DNA from: Bacteroidota bacterium
Lineage (GTDB): Bacteria > Bacteroidota > Rhodothermia > Rhodothermales > UBA10348
DNA: 36,990 nucleotides
Reading direction: 5' to 3'
Assembly: GCA_029262855.1 (NCBI GenBank)
Contig: JAJCYP010000109.1
Coordinates: 1-36,990 of the forward strand
Shown here: piece after piece, positions 15,291 through 25,203 of the stretch
How positions within the stretch are numbered: position 1 is the stretch's first letter
Layout: every line of letters begins with the position of its first letter
Made by a program: the position numbers and the translations under genes
The notes under the pieces: generated by a model
The model's database searches: none
What the model saw: only the letters and a program-made list of their open reading frames with translations
Told to the model about the DNA's origin: nothing

Positions 15291-16171
15291 TGAGGCGGTC
15301 ACTTCCTATTTGGGTCGCCGTCGCGCTTGCGCTTCCGCTGCTCGCTTCCATCGCCGCCTGCGAGGAGGATGTGCTGGGGGTTACCGGCGCAGACCAGCCG
15401 TTCACGATGTTCGGTGTGCTCAGCCCGCAACTCGACACGCAATGGGTGCGCGTATTTCCGATCGAGGGAGTGCTTCGCCCCGAGGTGGCCCCCCGGCTGG
15501 AGGCCGTGATGCAATCGACCGACCTTCGGACGGGGCAGGTCCGCCTCTGGAACGACTCCCTGTTTCAGGAGGCGAACGGGAGCTTCGCGCATGTATTCTG
15601 GTCCGACTTCCAGGCTCTGTTCGACACCCCGTACAGCATTGACGTATCCGGAGACCAGGGCAGCACGCATGTAGATGTCTCCGTCCCGCCCGAAACGGAA
15701 CTGGTGCTGCCGGAAGTAGCGGATCAGCCGCCCACACTGTTCCGCGTCGATGTGGTGGGAGAGGTGCCCCGATTGATTCGAATTGAGATCACCTACCGAG
15801 TTCGGTATCTGGGATTCGGTGGCATCGTAGATACCGAATTCGTGCGATCCTACGAAAACAGGGCCGAGAGAGCGGTTAACGGCTGGACCATCGGCGTCCG
15901 CGCCGGACTCGACATCCGAGACATAGCCCGCGAACTCGCCGATGGAGGGTTCCGCCGAAGCGACGCGCCTCTCAAGATATCGCGCCTGACGGTTCGTCTG
16001 ATCGTTGCCAACCAGGCGTGGGATCCCCCCGGCGGAGCGTTCCATCCCGAAGTTCTCGTTCAGCCCGGTCTGATGTCAAACGTAGCGAACGGCTTCGGCT
16101 TCGTGGGTGCAGGATATCGCCACGAGGGCATCTGGATTCCAAGGGATACCGTAATTGTCGGCGACAGCTGA
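15287..16171 (+). CDS. DUF4249-like lipoprotein, partner of the TonB receptor
   Basis: This 294-residue protein has a lipoprotein signal ending SIAA|C (C25) followed by EEDVLGV. A beta-rich body resembles the DUF4249 lipoproteins that commonly follow TonB receptors in Bacteroidota. Early elements are FTMFGVLSPQLDTQWVRV, and the C-terminus has FGFVGAGYRHEGIW. It should sit on the outer membrane and help the receptor with its substrate. The ATG overlaps the receptor stop (ATGA), so the two are translationally coupled. An 8-bp hairpin (16243-16250 with 16254-16261, one G-U pair) between this gene and the GH13 remnant lacks a downstream T-run and is only a weak terminator candidate. Confidence 0.68.
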   Translation: MMRRSLPIWVAVALALPLLASIAACEEDVLGVTGADQPFTMFGVLSPQLDTQWVRVFPIEGVLRPEVAPRLEAVMQSTDLRTGQVRLWNDSLFQEANGSFAHVFWSDFQALFDTPYSIDVSGDQGSTHVDVSVPPETELVLPEVADQPPTLFRVDVVGEVPRLIRIEITYRVRYLGFGGIVDTEFVRSYENRAERAVNGWTIGVRAGLDIRDIARELADGGFRRSDAPLKISRLTVRLIVANQAWDPPGGAFHPEVLVQPGLMSNVANGFGFVGAGYRHEGIWIPRDTVIVGDS

Positions 16172-16899
<728 letters not shown>

Positions 16900-16940
16900 T
16901 GCCTAAAAGTATAGAACCCCTTTTTCTTGCGTTTCTTGAC

Positions 16941-16958
16941 GATGTAATCGTTTACATC
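16941..16958. promoter_or_regulatory. LacI-type operator upstream of the lacI-family gene
   Basis: GATGTAATCGTTTACATC is a near-perfect 18-bp palindrome with a central CG, the typical architecture of LacI-family operators. A TTGACG (16936-16941) that could act as a -35 overlaps its left edge. The inner 16 bp occur again, as the exact reverse complement, at 33984-33999. Confidence 0.8.
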
Positions 16959-17005
16959 GAGGTGGATTCCCCCTAGCTTCCGATCCCTTCCAACAGTCGG
17001 TTAAT

Positions 17006-18013
17006 ATGCCAACCCTGCTCGATGTGGCCCGCGCTGCAGGCGTCTCGACCGCGACCGTATCGCGCGTTCTCAACGAGCCAGCACGGGTCCAGCAGGACAC
17101 TCGAGCCCGAGTGGAAGCCGCCATTGTACGGCTTGAGTACTCCCCCAGTCGCGTAGCGCGCCGACTCCGGGTTCAGGCGGCGACAGAACTGATCGGCCTG
17201 TTGATTCCGGACCTGCAGAATCCTTTCTACTCCGACATCGCGCGCGGCGTGGAAGACGTGGCGTATGAGAACGATCACGCACTGATCGTGTGCAACTCCG
17301 ACGAGGACCCGGAAAAAGAGACTGTCTACCTACAGACCATGAGATCCGAGGATGTGGACGGGGTCATCCTCCCCCCAAGCGGGACGGGCACGGAAGGAAT
17401 CCGCCAACTCCTCGCCGCCGGAATACAGGTAGTCTGCGTAGACCGCAGACCGCCGCCAGGAGTCGATCTCGACATGGTCCTCGCGGCCAACGAGGTCGGG
17501 GCCCGAGCGGCCACTACTCACCTGCTTGACCTCGGACACACGCGGATCGGCGGCATTGTCGGTCGCTCTGCTCTCTCGACAAGTCGTGAGCGCCTGGCCG
17601 GATTCGAGAGTGTCTTCAGGGAGCAAGGACTCCGGTTTGACGAATCCCTGGTACAGTTTGGAGATTCGCGCATCGACTCCGGGCGCGAACTGGCCCTTGA
17701 GCTACTCAAGCTGCCGAATCCGCCGAGTGCCCTCTTTACGATGAACAACATGATGACCCTGGGCGCACTTCAGGCCATCCGCAGCTTGCGTCTGAGAATC
17801 CCTCAGGACGTGGCTCTTATCGGGTTTGACGACCTTCCCTGGGCAACGGCCTTTGAACCACCCATTTCGGTCGTCAGTCAGCCCTCGTATGAAATGGGAA
17901 GGCGGGCGGCGAGTCTGTTGCTGGCCCGGGTCGATGATCCGGCACGGGTCGTCCGGACGGAGACCCTGGAGTGCCAACTGGTGATTCGCGGCTCTACCGG
18001 GCCTGCCGCCTGA
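17006..18013 (+). CDS. LacI family transcriptional regulator
   Basis: The 335-residue product has an N-terminal LacI helix-turn-helix (residues 2-25, LLDVARAAGVSTATVSRVLN) and the minor-groove hinge helix region (SPSRVARRLR, ~47-56). A periplasmic-binding-protein-like sensor domain covers ~60-330 (IGLLIPDLQNPFYSDIARG; DVALIGFDDLPWA). It should bind DNA as a dimer and release it, or bind it, on sensing a sugar. An operator-like palindrome lies ~50 bp upstream, suggesting autoregulation. The start follows TTAAT with no Shine-Dalgarno. The sugar kinase gene starts 2 bp after its stop. The inducer is probably a trehalose/glucose- or sucrose-related sugar given the neighbours, but this is inference. 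Confidence 0.93.
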   Translation: MPTLLDVARAAGVSTATVSRVLNEPARVQQDTRARVEAAIVRLEYSPSRVARRLRVQAATELIGLLIPDLQNPFYSDIARGVEDVAYENDHALIVCNSDEDPEKETVYLQTMRSEDVDGVILPPSGTGTEGIRQLLAAGIQVVCVDRRPPPGVDLDMVLAANEVGARAATTHLLDLGHTRIGGIVGRSALSTSRERLAGFESVFREQGLRFDESLVQFGDSRIDSGRELALELLKLPNPPSALFTMNNMMTLGALQAIRSLRLRIPQDVALIGFDDLPWATAFEPPISVVSQPSYEMGRRAASLLLARVDDPARVVRTETLECQLVIRGSTGPAA

Positions 18014-18015
18014 TC

Positions 18016-18894
18016 GTGCCCTCTTCTCCCCCCATAGTCCTCGGAATTGGTGAACTCCTCCTTGACGTGTTCGAGGACAGTCGCCGTCCGGGCGGCGCGC
18101 CAGGCAATGTCGCCTTCCACGCGGCACAGATTGGAAACCGTGGTGTCGTGGCCAGCCGGATCGGAGACGACGAGGACGGTCGGGTCCTGAAAGCGTATCT
18201 GCAAGACAGGAACGTGGACACGACCTTCCTGCAGATGGATCAGGCGCACGCTACCGGCACGGTCTTCGTTTCCTTTGAAGACGGAGAGCCGTCGTATCGA
18301 GTAAGCGAAGAGGCCGCGTGGGACTTCCTTCAGCCTACCACCGAGCTTCTGAGGCTGGCCGCGTCCACGGACGCGATCTGCTTCGCGACCCTGGGCCAGC
18401 GTCATGAGACGGCAAGAGCCACCACGCAAGCTGTTCTCGCGGCTACCAGGGGTATCAAGGTATTGGACGTGAATTTGCGCCCGCCGTTTGTTTCTGCGGA
18501 GGTGATCCTGGCCTCAATCGACGCGGCGGACGTAGTGAAAATCTCCCACTCCGAGCGAGACACCCTGGCTTCCAAATTTTCCGTGGCGAAGCCCTGTGAT
18601 TGGCTCCTGGGGCGAGGAGTGGCCCTGGTCTGCGTAACTCACGGAGCCAGGGGCGCCGAACTGATTACCGCGAATCACACGGCCGTCCGCGGGGGGATAG
18701 CCATTGACGTATCAAGTGGAGATGCGGTGGGAGTGGGGGATGCCTTCGTGGCGGCAATGACACACCAGTTGGTACGTGGCGCCAGTCTTGAGACGACGCT
18801 GGAGGTGGCAAATCACTACGCTGCCCAGGTTGCCAGTCACCGAGGGGGCATGCCGGTTATCCCCCAATCACAGCTGGCGGCCTGCCTTCGGTAG
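18016..18894 (+). CDS. PfkB family sugar kinase (fructokinase-like)
   Basis: This 292-residue cytoplasmic kinase has the ribokinase/PfkB N-terminal signature PGGAPGNVAFHAAQIG (residues 25-40). The C-terminal signature is DAVGVGDAF (236-244), with catalytic Asp242 in the GVGD anion-hole loop, where the family usually has GAGD. The pattern GELLLDVFED...GGAPGNVA is typical of fructokinases, though some act on other hexoses. The GTG at 18016 was chosen because it is the only good start near the first beta-strand and lies 2 bp after the LacI-type stop, implying one operon. A fructokinase beside a lost GH13 enzyme hints that the locus once handled a fructose-containing disaccharide as well. Kinase family is certain; substrate is not. 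Confidence 0.88.
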   Translation: MPSSPPIVLGIGELLLDVFEDSRRPGGAPGNVAFHAAQIGNRGVVASRIGDDEDGRVLKAYLQDRNVDTTFLQMDQAHATGTVFVSFEDGEPSYRVSEEAAWDFLQPTTELLRLAASTDAICFATLGQRHETARATTQAVLAATRGIKVLDVNLRPPFVSAEVILASIDAADVVKISHSERDTLASKFSVAKPCDWLLGRGVALVCVTHGARGAELITANHTAVRGGIAIDVSSGDAVGVGDAFVAAMTHQLVRGASLETTLEVANHYAAQVASHRGGMPVIPQSQLAACLR

Positions 18895-18955
18895 CGACTC
18901 CGCAACAGACATGCGTCTTTGGCGTGAGAGCGCTCGACCCCATCCAAACACGTCC

Positions 18956-20884
18956 ATGAAACGGCTAATCATTCTTGCCCTCCTTCCCCTTCTGGGCGCG
19001 TGTCGGCCACAGGAGCTGCAGCCCCTCGATGGAAGCATTTCGGTAGATGTATCGGCTAGTCTGGAGACATTGGTCGGACAGGAGGACACCGATGGTGACC
19101 GGCAGATTACCATCAAGGACGCAGGCCCCAGGTCGATGACCCTGACCTCCGCCGACGGAGCGCGTTCGGTCAGCATCGAAGGCACCTACCCACTGTCCAA
19201 TCTGTTGCAGGAGCTTGCGCTGGCCACCGATGGGGATTCGGAGGTCACCACGATCAACCTGGCGCGTCTCTTCGAGCACCCGGTCGCCCGCATCTCACGG
19301 ATGATCAAGGACTACTACTGGGACGGGCTCACTCGGCGAATTGACGCAGAGGGATTGAGTCGGATTGCAGTCGACACCAAGAGTGACGCGGTCCGGCCCC
19401 GGATCTACGTGCCAGCCACGGACCCGACCGCATACTCCTATTTCAGCGGCATCGCCTCGGAGACCCCGGACCTGGACCTGGACGTGGTTCGACTCCCCCG
19501 CGAGATAACGCCGGAATATGTCCGCTCCATAAACGACAGGCCAGGTATTCTCGTGCTCGGCCTTCAGGCGGAAGGTGGCACACTCTCAGGGATACCATTC
19601 GTGGTTCCGGGCGGTCGCTTCAACGAGATGTATGGCTGGGACAGTTATTTTGAGGCGCTGGGACTCCTGCAGGACGGGCGTGTTGATCTGGCCAAGTCCA
19701 TGGTAGACAACTTCGTCTATGAGATCACGCATTACGGCCGGATCCTGAATGCCAACCGCAGCTATTACCTGACGAGGTCGCAGCCCCCTTTCCTTACCGC
19801 CATGGCCACGTCGGTATTCGATGCCATGGAGCCCGGGACGGCACGCGACACCTGGTTCCGGACGGCGATCCTGACTGCCATCCACGAATACGAAGCGGTC
19901 TGGACCGGAAGTGACCGGCTGACGCGAACAGGCCTCAGCCGATACTATGGAGCGGGAATAGGGAAACCTCCAGAAACAGAAAGAGGACACTACGATGCTC
20001 ATCTGGCACCATACGCAGAAGCCGCCGGAGTCGAATTGGAGTCCTTCACGGAGGGCTACCTGAACCGGGAGATCATCTCGGAGGAACTGGATGCGTATTT
20101 CGTTCATGATCGCACTGTACGAGAATCGGGTCACGACACCAGCTACCGGCTGGAGGGTCGGGCTGCGAGCCTGAATACGGTGGATCTGAATTCGCTCCTG
20201 TACCGCTACGAACTGGACATCGCGAACGCCATCGAAACGGTCTTCGAGGGAGAACTTGAGGGCCACACTCCATCCGCGTGGCGCGCGCGGGCGCACAGTC
20301 GACGAGAACTGGTGGACTCCCTCCTCTGGGACGCGGACGCGGGCTGGTATTTCGATTATGACTATGAGACCAACCGGCGAACCGGCTTCCAGAGCGCCAC
20401 CGCCCTCTATCCGCTCTGGGCGGGAATGGCATCCGCGGAGCAGGCCGCACGATTGGTTGCGAACGCACTCCCCGCGTTGGAAACCGTCGGCGGAATCGCG
20501 TCCACCAGTTCCGAATCCACTGGACAGACCGGACCGGACCGGCCCCAGCGCCAGTGGGACTATCCCTATGGGTGGGCGCCGCATCAGATGCTCATCTGGA
20601 AAGGCCTGGCAGACTACGGCTTCTCGGAAGACTCCCAGCGTCTGACGACGAAATGGCTGACCATGATTGCCCGCAACGCGCGTGACTTCAATGGCACCAT
20701 TCCGGAGAAATACGACGTCGTCCTGGCCACTCACGATGTATTCGTGGAGTACGGCAACGTCGGGACCCAGTTTGATTACATCACGCGAGAGGGATTCGGG
20801 TGGATGAATGCTTCGTTCCAGGTGGGTCTGGCATCGCTCGAACCCGACTGGCTGGAAAGGCTCAAGGCCGATACGGACTTCTAG
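18956..20884 (+). CDS. treA: Lipid-anchored GH37 trehalase
   Basis: The 642-residue enzyme splits trehalose into two glucose units. Both PROSITE trehalase signatures are present: PGGRFNEMYGWDSY from residue 218, and QWDYPYGWAP from residue 533. A lipoprotein signal ends in LLGA|C (C16), so it should be tethered in the periplasm or on the surface rather than free. Just after it, DTDGDRQITIKD (44-55) looks like an EF-hand-type calcium loop. It begins 61 bp after the kinase gene and probably belongs to the lacI-pfkB operon. It converges with the plug-lipoprotein gene, whose stop lies 95 bp away; no T-tailed hairpin is seen between them. The glucose it makes could enter by the symporter at 34159. 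Confidence 0.94.
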   Translation: MKRLIILALLPLLGACRPQELQPLDGSISVDVSASLETLVGQEDTDGDRQITIKDAGPRSMTLTSADGARSVSIEGTYPLSNLLQELALATDGDSEVTTINLARLFEHPVARISRMIKDYYWDGLTRRIDAEGLSRIAVDTKSDAVRPRIYVPATDPTAYSYFSGIASETPDLDLDVVRLPREITPEYVRSINDRPGILVLGLQAEGGTLSGIPFVVPGGRFNEMYGWDSYFEALGLLQDGRVDLAKSMVDNFVYEITHYGRILNANRSYYLTRSQPPFLTAMATSVFDAMEPGTARDTWFRTAILTAIHEYEAVWTGSDRLTRTGLSRYYGAGIGKPPETERGHYDAHLAPYAEAAGVELESFTEGYLNREIISEELDAYFVHDRTVRESGHDTSYRLEGRAASLNTVDLNSLLYRYELDIANAIETVFEGELEGHTPSAWRARAHSRRELVDSLLWDADAGWYFDYDYETNRRTGFQSATALYPLWAGMASAEQAARLVANALPALETVGGIASTSSESTGQTGPDRPQRQWDYPYGWAPHQMLIWKGLADYGFSEDSQRLTTKWLTMIARNARDFNGTIPEKYDVVLATHDVFVEYGNVGTQFDYITREGFGWMNASFQVGLASLEPDWLERLKADTDF

Positions 20885-20979
20885 AGGAGGCCGTTCAAGA
20901 AGTGATGCACACCTGTCTGAGGCGGCGCCCGCGCCGGGGCCACCGCCGGGTCGACCGTCGCTCGTTCTCTGCTCGCGCC

Positions 20980-21468
20980 CTAAATCTTCGTCTTGATTAC
21001 GATGACTCCGTTGGCCCCGCGCGAGCCGTACTGAGCTGTTGCGAACGCCCCTTTCAGAACGTGGATCGACTCTATGTCGTAGGGGTTCAGAAAGGGAATT
21101 CCGCCGCCAGGCCGGGGCGTCACCGGGACACCGTCGATCATGTAGAGCGGATCCCCGGCAGCCCCCCGGATTCTTATGACCACGCCGTTGGGACCCTCTG
21201 TCACCCTGACTCCAGAGACTCGCCCTTTCAGGATGTCACTGACTCGCGCCGGAGGCTTACCGCTACGAGCCCTCTCCATATCCACCTCTTCTCCACTCGC
21301 GCTGTCGAAGTCTCCCGGCCGCCTATCATCATTATCCACCTCCCCAGCGACCGCATCCGGCGGAGCATCCCCCGTGGGCTGGCTCGCTTGATCGCCCTGC
21401 GACCTTGAGGCGCCCGCACATCCGGCAAGTAATACCAACAGAATTCCGATTGTCAGCTTCTGGTGCAT
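20980..21468 (-). CDS. Plug-domain-only lipoprotein (TonB-receptor plug without a barrel), copy 1
   Basis: This 162-residue protein has a lipoprotein signal with lipobox LLAG|C (C17) and a Gly/Asp-rich linker to ~75. Residues ~75-162 are an isolated SusC-type plug: DILKGRVSGVRV, VVIRIRGAAGDPLYMIDGVP, NPYDIESIHVLKG and YGSRGANGVIVIKTK. The chain stops exactly where a receptor barrel would begin. In ordinary receptors the plug occludes the barrel; here it is anchored alone in a membrane. It starts 6 bp after the stop of the small lipoprotein upstream, so it is the last gene of the minus-strand run. The barrel was not lost recently, since the downstream sequence shows no barrel remnant. Function is unknown; a decoy or adaptor for SusC barrels is conceivable. 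Confidence 0.85.
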   Translation of the reverse strand: MHQKLTIGILLVLLAGCAGASRSQGDQASQPTGDAPPDAVAGEVDNDDRRPGDFDSASGEEVDMERARSGKPPARVSDILKGRVSGVRVTEGPNGVVIRIRGAAGDPLYMIDGVPVTPRPGGGIPFLNPYDIESIHVLKGAFATAQYGSRGANGVIVIKTKI

Positions 21469-21474
21469 GGCATG

Positions 21475-21873
21475 TCACTCTCTTCTGAGTTCGAGATCGG
21501 CGATCCCGGAAAAACCAGGACCAGTCATGGTCGCCCTGATTACCATCCTGTCTTCGCTGACGTTTCCAGCCAAAGTGCCCGGCGGGGGATTGTCGAATAT
21601 CAGAGACAGACTCAACAACGGGTGTAGGTAACTCCCGGGGTCTGAAACGCTAAACCCGCGCGCATCACCTCTCACGGTTACACTCCCGCTACCTGTCACG
21701 AACGTAGCCGCCTCGGTCAATTCAATCGAAACGGGCATGGCAACCCCTGACGATGTCACCTCTCCCACCCACGTTCCGGAAATGGATGTCTGCATCACTT
21801 CCACGGCAGAACCGGACGAATCACACGCCGCCAGCAGCGGGAGGCCAAGAATCAGCAGGACAACACGTCGCAT
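21475..21873 (-). CDS. Small beta-rich lipoprotein of unknown function
   Basis: I do not recognise a named family. The 132-residue product has a clear lipoprotein signal (PLLAAC, C17). The mature part is beta-rich and lipocalin-like in pattern: ISGTWVGEVTSSG near the start, alternating hydrophobic strands, and a C-terminal strand IADLELRRE. No catalytic motif is visible. The ATG at 21873 was chosen because it starts the signal peptide; the open frame upstream overlaps the end of the giant propeller gene. It lies 35 bp after that gene's stop and 6 bp before the plug-only lipoprotein, so the three are probably cotranscribed and may form one outer-membrane assembly. Confidence 0.78.
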   Translation of the reverse strand: MRRVVLLILGLPLLAACDSSGSAVEVMQTSISGTWVGEVTSSGVAMPVSIELTEAATFVTGSGSVTVRGDARGFSVSDPGSYLHPLLSLSLIFDNPPPGTLAGNVSEDRMVIRATMTGPGFSGIADLELRRE

Positions 21874-21908
21874 GGATATCGTACGTCGCTTTTCGGAATT
21901 GGTCCCGA

Positions 21909-24900
21909 CTAGTGTTCGTACCGGTATAGCAGGACAGGCGCATCGTTGACCGCCGCCAGGAATGTCGAACCCGGCCCGTCCATGGCCCTGAGGGCCTGCA
22001 CCTGCCCCCCAAGGTAGAGACCTTCGGGCAGGCGAGCGGACAGACTCTCCGAGCCAACCTCCAGCAGGATGCCCCATCCAGCGTCCAAACGGCCTCTCCG
22101 AGGCGAGACTCCGGTAAAATTTCCAGCCAAGAGAAGCACCAGGCCTCCATTTTCCAGCCGATCCACCTCCAGAACGGATGAGATCGGGAAGAGCTGGGCT
22201 TCCGCAGGTAATGGCTCCACCGCGAATCGGCCAGCCCCGTCATTCCGAAGCAATAATGAACGATGCTCCATGACAGGGATCGATCGAGACGGTGTATCTC
22301 CGAGTACGGCATCCACAGTCGATATGGAGTAATCCGCGTTGGACGAAAACGTGGTCACCAGGGCTGGCATCTGTCGAAGTAGCGCTTCCCGACCACCAAA
22401 CGGAATGCGTACTCCTCCAAACAGGAAGGAGACGAATGGATCCGGACTTCCATTCCGGTCGAAATCACCTATGTGCAGCATCACTGGATCATCTTCCGAT
22501 CCAACCAGGGTTCCATTCAGACCGAGATTGCCTGCAATCAGATCCTGGTCGCCGTCCTCATCCGCATCGATGGTGGCCACGCCTTGCCATAACCCGGTTA
22601 ACCCGGACAGGCCCGCCTCCTGCGTCTGCTCCACAAACCTCCCGGACGACTGAGCGAATAGCCTCGGCGGCATCCAGTCGCCGACTACGACAAGATCCAG
22701 GTTGCCGTCTCCGGTGAGGTCCGCCCAACTGGCGTCGGTCAGCATACCGGCCGAGACGAGGTCGGGCGCGATGCGATCCGTCACATCCTGATAATTTCCC
22801 GATCCGTCATTTTCCAGCAATCTACTGCGTGGCGAGACCGCATATTGCCTGGACACGACGCGCGCGCCCACGAACAGGTCAATGTCCCCATCCCGGTCAT
22901 AGTCCGATGGCCGCACACAACAACTGTTCTGGAAGCCCTCTGGAAGCGCCTGGAGATCGCGCACAAAACCACCCGATCCATCATTCCGGTACAGTCGATC
23001 CAGAAGGGTTCGGTTTTGCCCCCAGAACTCATTCCCCCCGCTGGCCACGTAGAGGTCCAGATCGCCATCCCGATCCGCATCGAAGAAAGCAGCGTCCACG
23101 TCTTCAAACAGGCTGTCAGCCCTCCAAATATCAGCGCCCGTTGGCCTCCAGGATCCATCGGGATTCTGCAGGAAGAGACCGGCGGCTTGCCACTTTGCGC
23201 CGCCGACGAACGCATCATCCAGGCCATCCCCATTCACGTCACCAACAGCCAGAGCCGGACCTTCTGCGGAGAGCAGGTGAGGAATCAGAGGCTCCCGACT
23301 GAAATCACTGAATTCATTCTCCTCATGGATGAAAGGCGGAGCGATACCGGCGGTGAATGATCGCCGGGCTCGTTGGCCCTTTATCATGGAATCCCCAGGG
23401 TCAGGAGGTGCACGGGAGTCTTTTTGCACCACCAACACCGTATCCACGGGCAGCCCGAGCAGGGTCTGGGTGGTACGATCCGGCCACTTCACCTGAACGG
23501 AATCTACTCGGGTCAAATGGCCCACGCCGAAGAAGAGTCGCGGATCTACGGAGGATGCCCACCCCCGGCTTGCGTACTGTTCCAGGACGGTGGATCCATC
23601 ACCGAAGAACGCGGTCACTCGCGCGCCAACACCCTGCGAGTTCTTGCCGGGTGACTCAAGCGCGAGGCCCAAGCCGTGGCTGACAGATTTGCCGACGGTG
23701 TTCTGATAAACCAGCACCTCCGCGTCCACACTGTTGACCACCAGATCCAGGTCACCGTCGTTGTCCAGATCTGCGTACGCCGCCCCGGTGGACGCCCCAA
23801 GTGCAGCCAGCCCCCATTCCACTGATTGATCCGAGAATCGGATCGCGCCCTCATTTCTATATGCGACGTTGGCTGCCAGCGCGGACGGCAGGCGATCCAG
23901 TGCCTGGCGAAGGGTCTCCGGACCGCCAACGAGCAATTGCTGCCCTTCCGGAGTCGAAATCCATCGTAGGTAATCTCGATCATTCGGCCGCCGAAGGATC
24001 CCGTTGGTCATGAACAGGTCTGTTCGTCCATCCAGATCGTAATCGGCGGCCAAAACGGCCCATGTCCAATCTGTTGCCTCAATCCCGGCATAGCGGGCGA
24101 CTTCGCTGAAATGCCGGCCCTGGCGATTCAACTGCAGGGTGTTCCTTCCATCCTGGTGATGAAAGCCAACTCCCACCTTTGCGCGATAGATTTCGTGGTC
24201 CTCGAAGCTGACGGCGGCTCGCATCCCTTGAGCGTCGGGCGGGAGCATATCGGCCACAACGATATCCGTCCAGCCGTCACCGTTCAGGTCTGCGATGTCG
24301 TTTCCCATGGAGGAGCGACTGGTATGGCCCATGGCCGAGACCACGGACTCGGTGAACGTACCATCGCAATTGTTGTAGTAGAGGTAGTCGTTTTCGTGGA
24401 AATCATTCGAGACATACAGGTCCGCGCAGCCGTCCCGATCCAGATCCGATGTCCCCACCGCCAGGCCGTAGCCCAGGAAACTGGAACGAATTCCCGCTTG
24501 TTCTGTGACGTCCAGGAAGCGGCCGTCCTCGTTTCGCAAGAGTCTGTCTCCGGCTTCCTCGCTACGCTCTGACCTGAATACGGCTCCTCCAACGACACCC
24601 GTCTTGTGGGTTGAGTGGTTGACCAGATAGACGTCCAGGTCGCCGTCCAGATCATAGTCGAAGAACGTGGCATGCGTGGCCAATCCCGAGAAAGCAAGGC
24701 CGTAGTCCTCGGCAACCTCATCGAAAACTGCCTCTCCCCGATTGATAAAAAGCTCATTCCGCCCGCGCAGTCCTTCGTGGTTGACGTTGGTGACGTAGAT
24801 GTCGCTTAGGCCGTCCCCATTCACATCGGCGACAGCAACTCCCTTGGTCCAGTCTCCGGTGCCGGAAACGCCGGCTTTGTCGGTGACATCCTTGAATCGG

Positions 24901-25181
24901 AAATCACCCTGGTTTTCGAACAGTCTGTTGGACCCCTGATTGGCCGTCAGGAATATGTCCATCAGACCGTCTCCATTGAAGTCACCGATTCCGACTCCTC
25001 CGCCATCATAGAAATAGAGATACTCCAGGATATTGACGCCGGGCGCTTCGGTCAGGTCATTCCTGAAATCGATGCCGGATTCTGAGGCGGGCACCGAGCG
25101 AAAGAGGGTGGGCGTGGATGGGCCACCACAGGCAAGACCCAGCAGGGGCAGCAGGACAACCGATAAACGAGGCACACTCAT
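21909..25181 (-). CDS. Giant FG-GAP/VCBS propeller lipoprotein with ASPIC/UnbV domain, copy 1
   Basis: The 1090-residue protein has a lipoprotein signal (lipobox LGLAC, C18) and at least 13 calcium-binding repeats of the DxDxDGxxD type (for example DFNGDGLMD, DLDNDGDLD, DADRDGDLD). These form two beta-propellers, ~55-495 and ~615-1090. An ASPIC/UnbV domain (PF07593) sits between them at ~516-587 (GVGARVTAFFGDGS, RLFFGVGHLTRVDSVQVKWP). Such proteins resemble the CRTAC1 and UnbV families and are frequent near SusC/D genes in marine Bacteroidota. They are probably surface-exposed and calcium-dependent, with no proven activity. It starts 22 bp after the stop of a paralogue with the same layout. 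Confidence 0.9.
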   Translation of the reverse strand: MSVPRLSVVLLPLLGLACGGPSTPTLFRSVPASESGIDFRNDLTEAPGVNILEYLYFYDGGGVGIGDFNGDGLMDIFLTANQGSNRLFENQGDFRFKDVTDKAGVSGTGDWTKGVAVADVNGDGLSDIYVTNVNHEGLRGRNELFINRGEAVFDEVAEDYGLAFSGLATHATFFDYDLDGDLDVYLVNHSTHKTGVVGGAVFRSERSEEAGDRLLRNEDGRFLDVTEQAGIRSSFLGYGLAVGTSDLDRDGCADLYVSNDFHENDYLYYNNCDGTFTESVVSAMGHTSRSSMGNDIADLNGDGWTDIVVADMLPPDAQGMRAAVSFEDHEIYRAKVGVGFHHQDGRNTLQLNRQGRHFSEVARYAGIEATDWTWAVLAADYDLDGRTDLFMTNGILRRPNDRDYLRWISTPEGQQLLVGGPETLRQALDRLPSALAANVAYRNEGAIRFSDQSVEWGLAALGASTGAAYADLDNDGDLDLVVNSVDAEVLVYQNTVGKSVSHGLGLALESPGKNSQGVGARVTAFFGDGSTVLEQYASRGWASSVDPRLFFGVGHLTRVDSVQVKWPDRTTQTLLGLPVDTVLVVQKDSRAPPDPGDSMIKGQRARRSFTAGIAPPFIHEENEFSDFSREPLIPHLLSAEGPALAVGDVNGDGLDDAFVGGAKWQAAGLFLQNPDGSWRPTGADIWRADSLFEDVDAAFFDADRDGDLDLYVASGGNEFWGQNRTLLDRLYRNDGSGGFVRDLQALPEGFQNSCCVRPSDYDRDGDIDLFVGARVVSRQYAVSPRSRLLENDGSGNYQDVTDRIAPDLVSAGMLTDASWADLTGDGNLDLVVVGDWMPPRLFAQSSGRFVEQTQEAGLSGLTGLWQGVATIDADEDGDQDLIAGNLGLNGTLVGSEDDPVMLHIGDFDRNGSPDPFVSFLFGGVRIPFGGREALLRQMPALVTTFSSNADYSISTVDAVLGDTPSRSIPVMEHRSLLLRNDGAGRFAVEPLPAEAQLFPISSVLEVDRLENGGLVLLLAGNFTGVSPRRGRLDAGWGILLEVGSESLSARLPEGLYLGGQVQALRAMDGPGSTFLAAVNDAPVLLYRYEH

Positions 25182-25203
25182 GGGTAGCCTTACCGCGCCG
25201 GGA

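Noticed and set aside
19586-20734. Minus-strand ORF of 382 codons opposite trehalase
   Set aside because: It is antisense to a gene carrying both trehalase signatures and has no features of its own.
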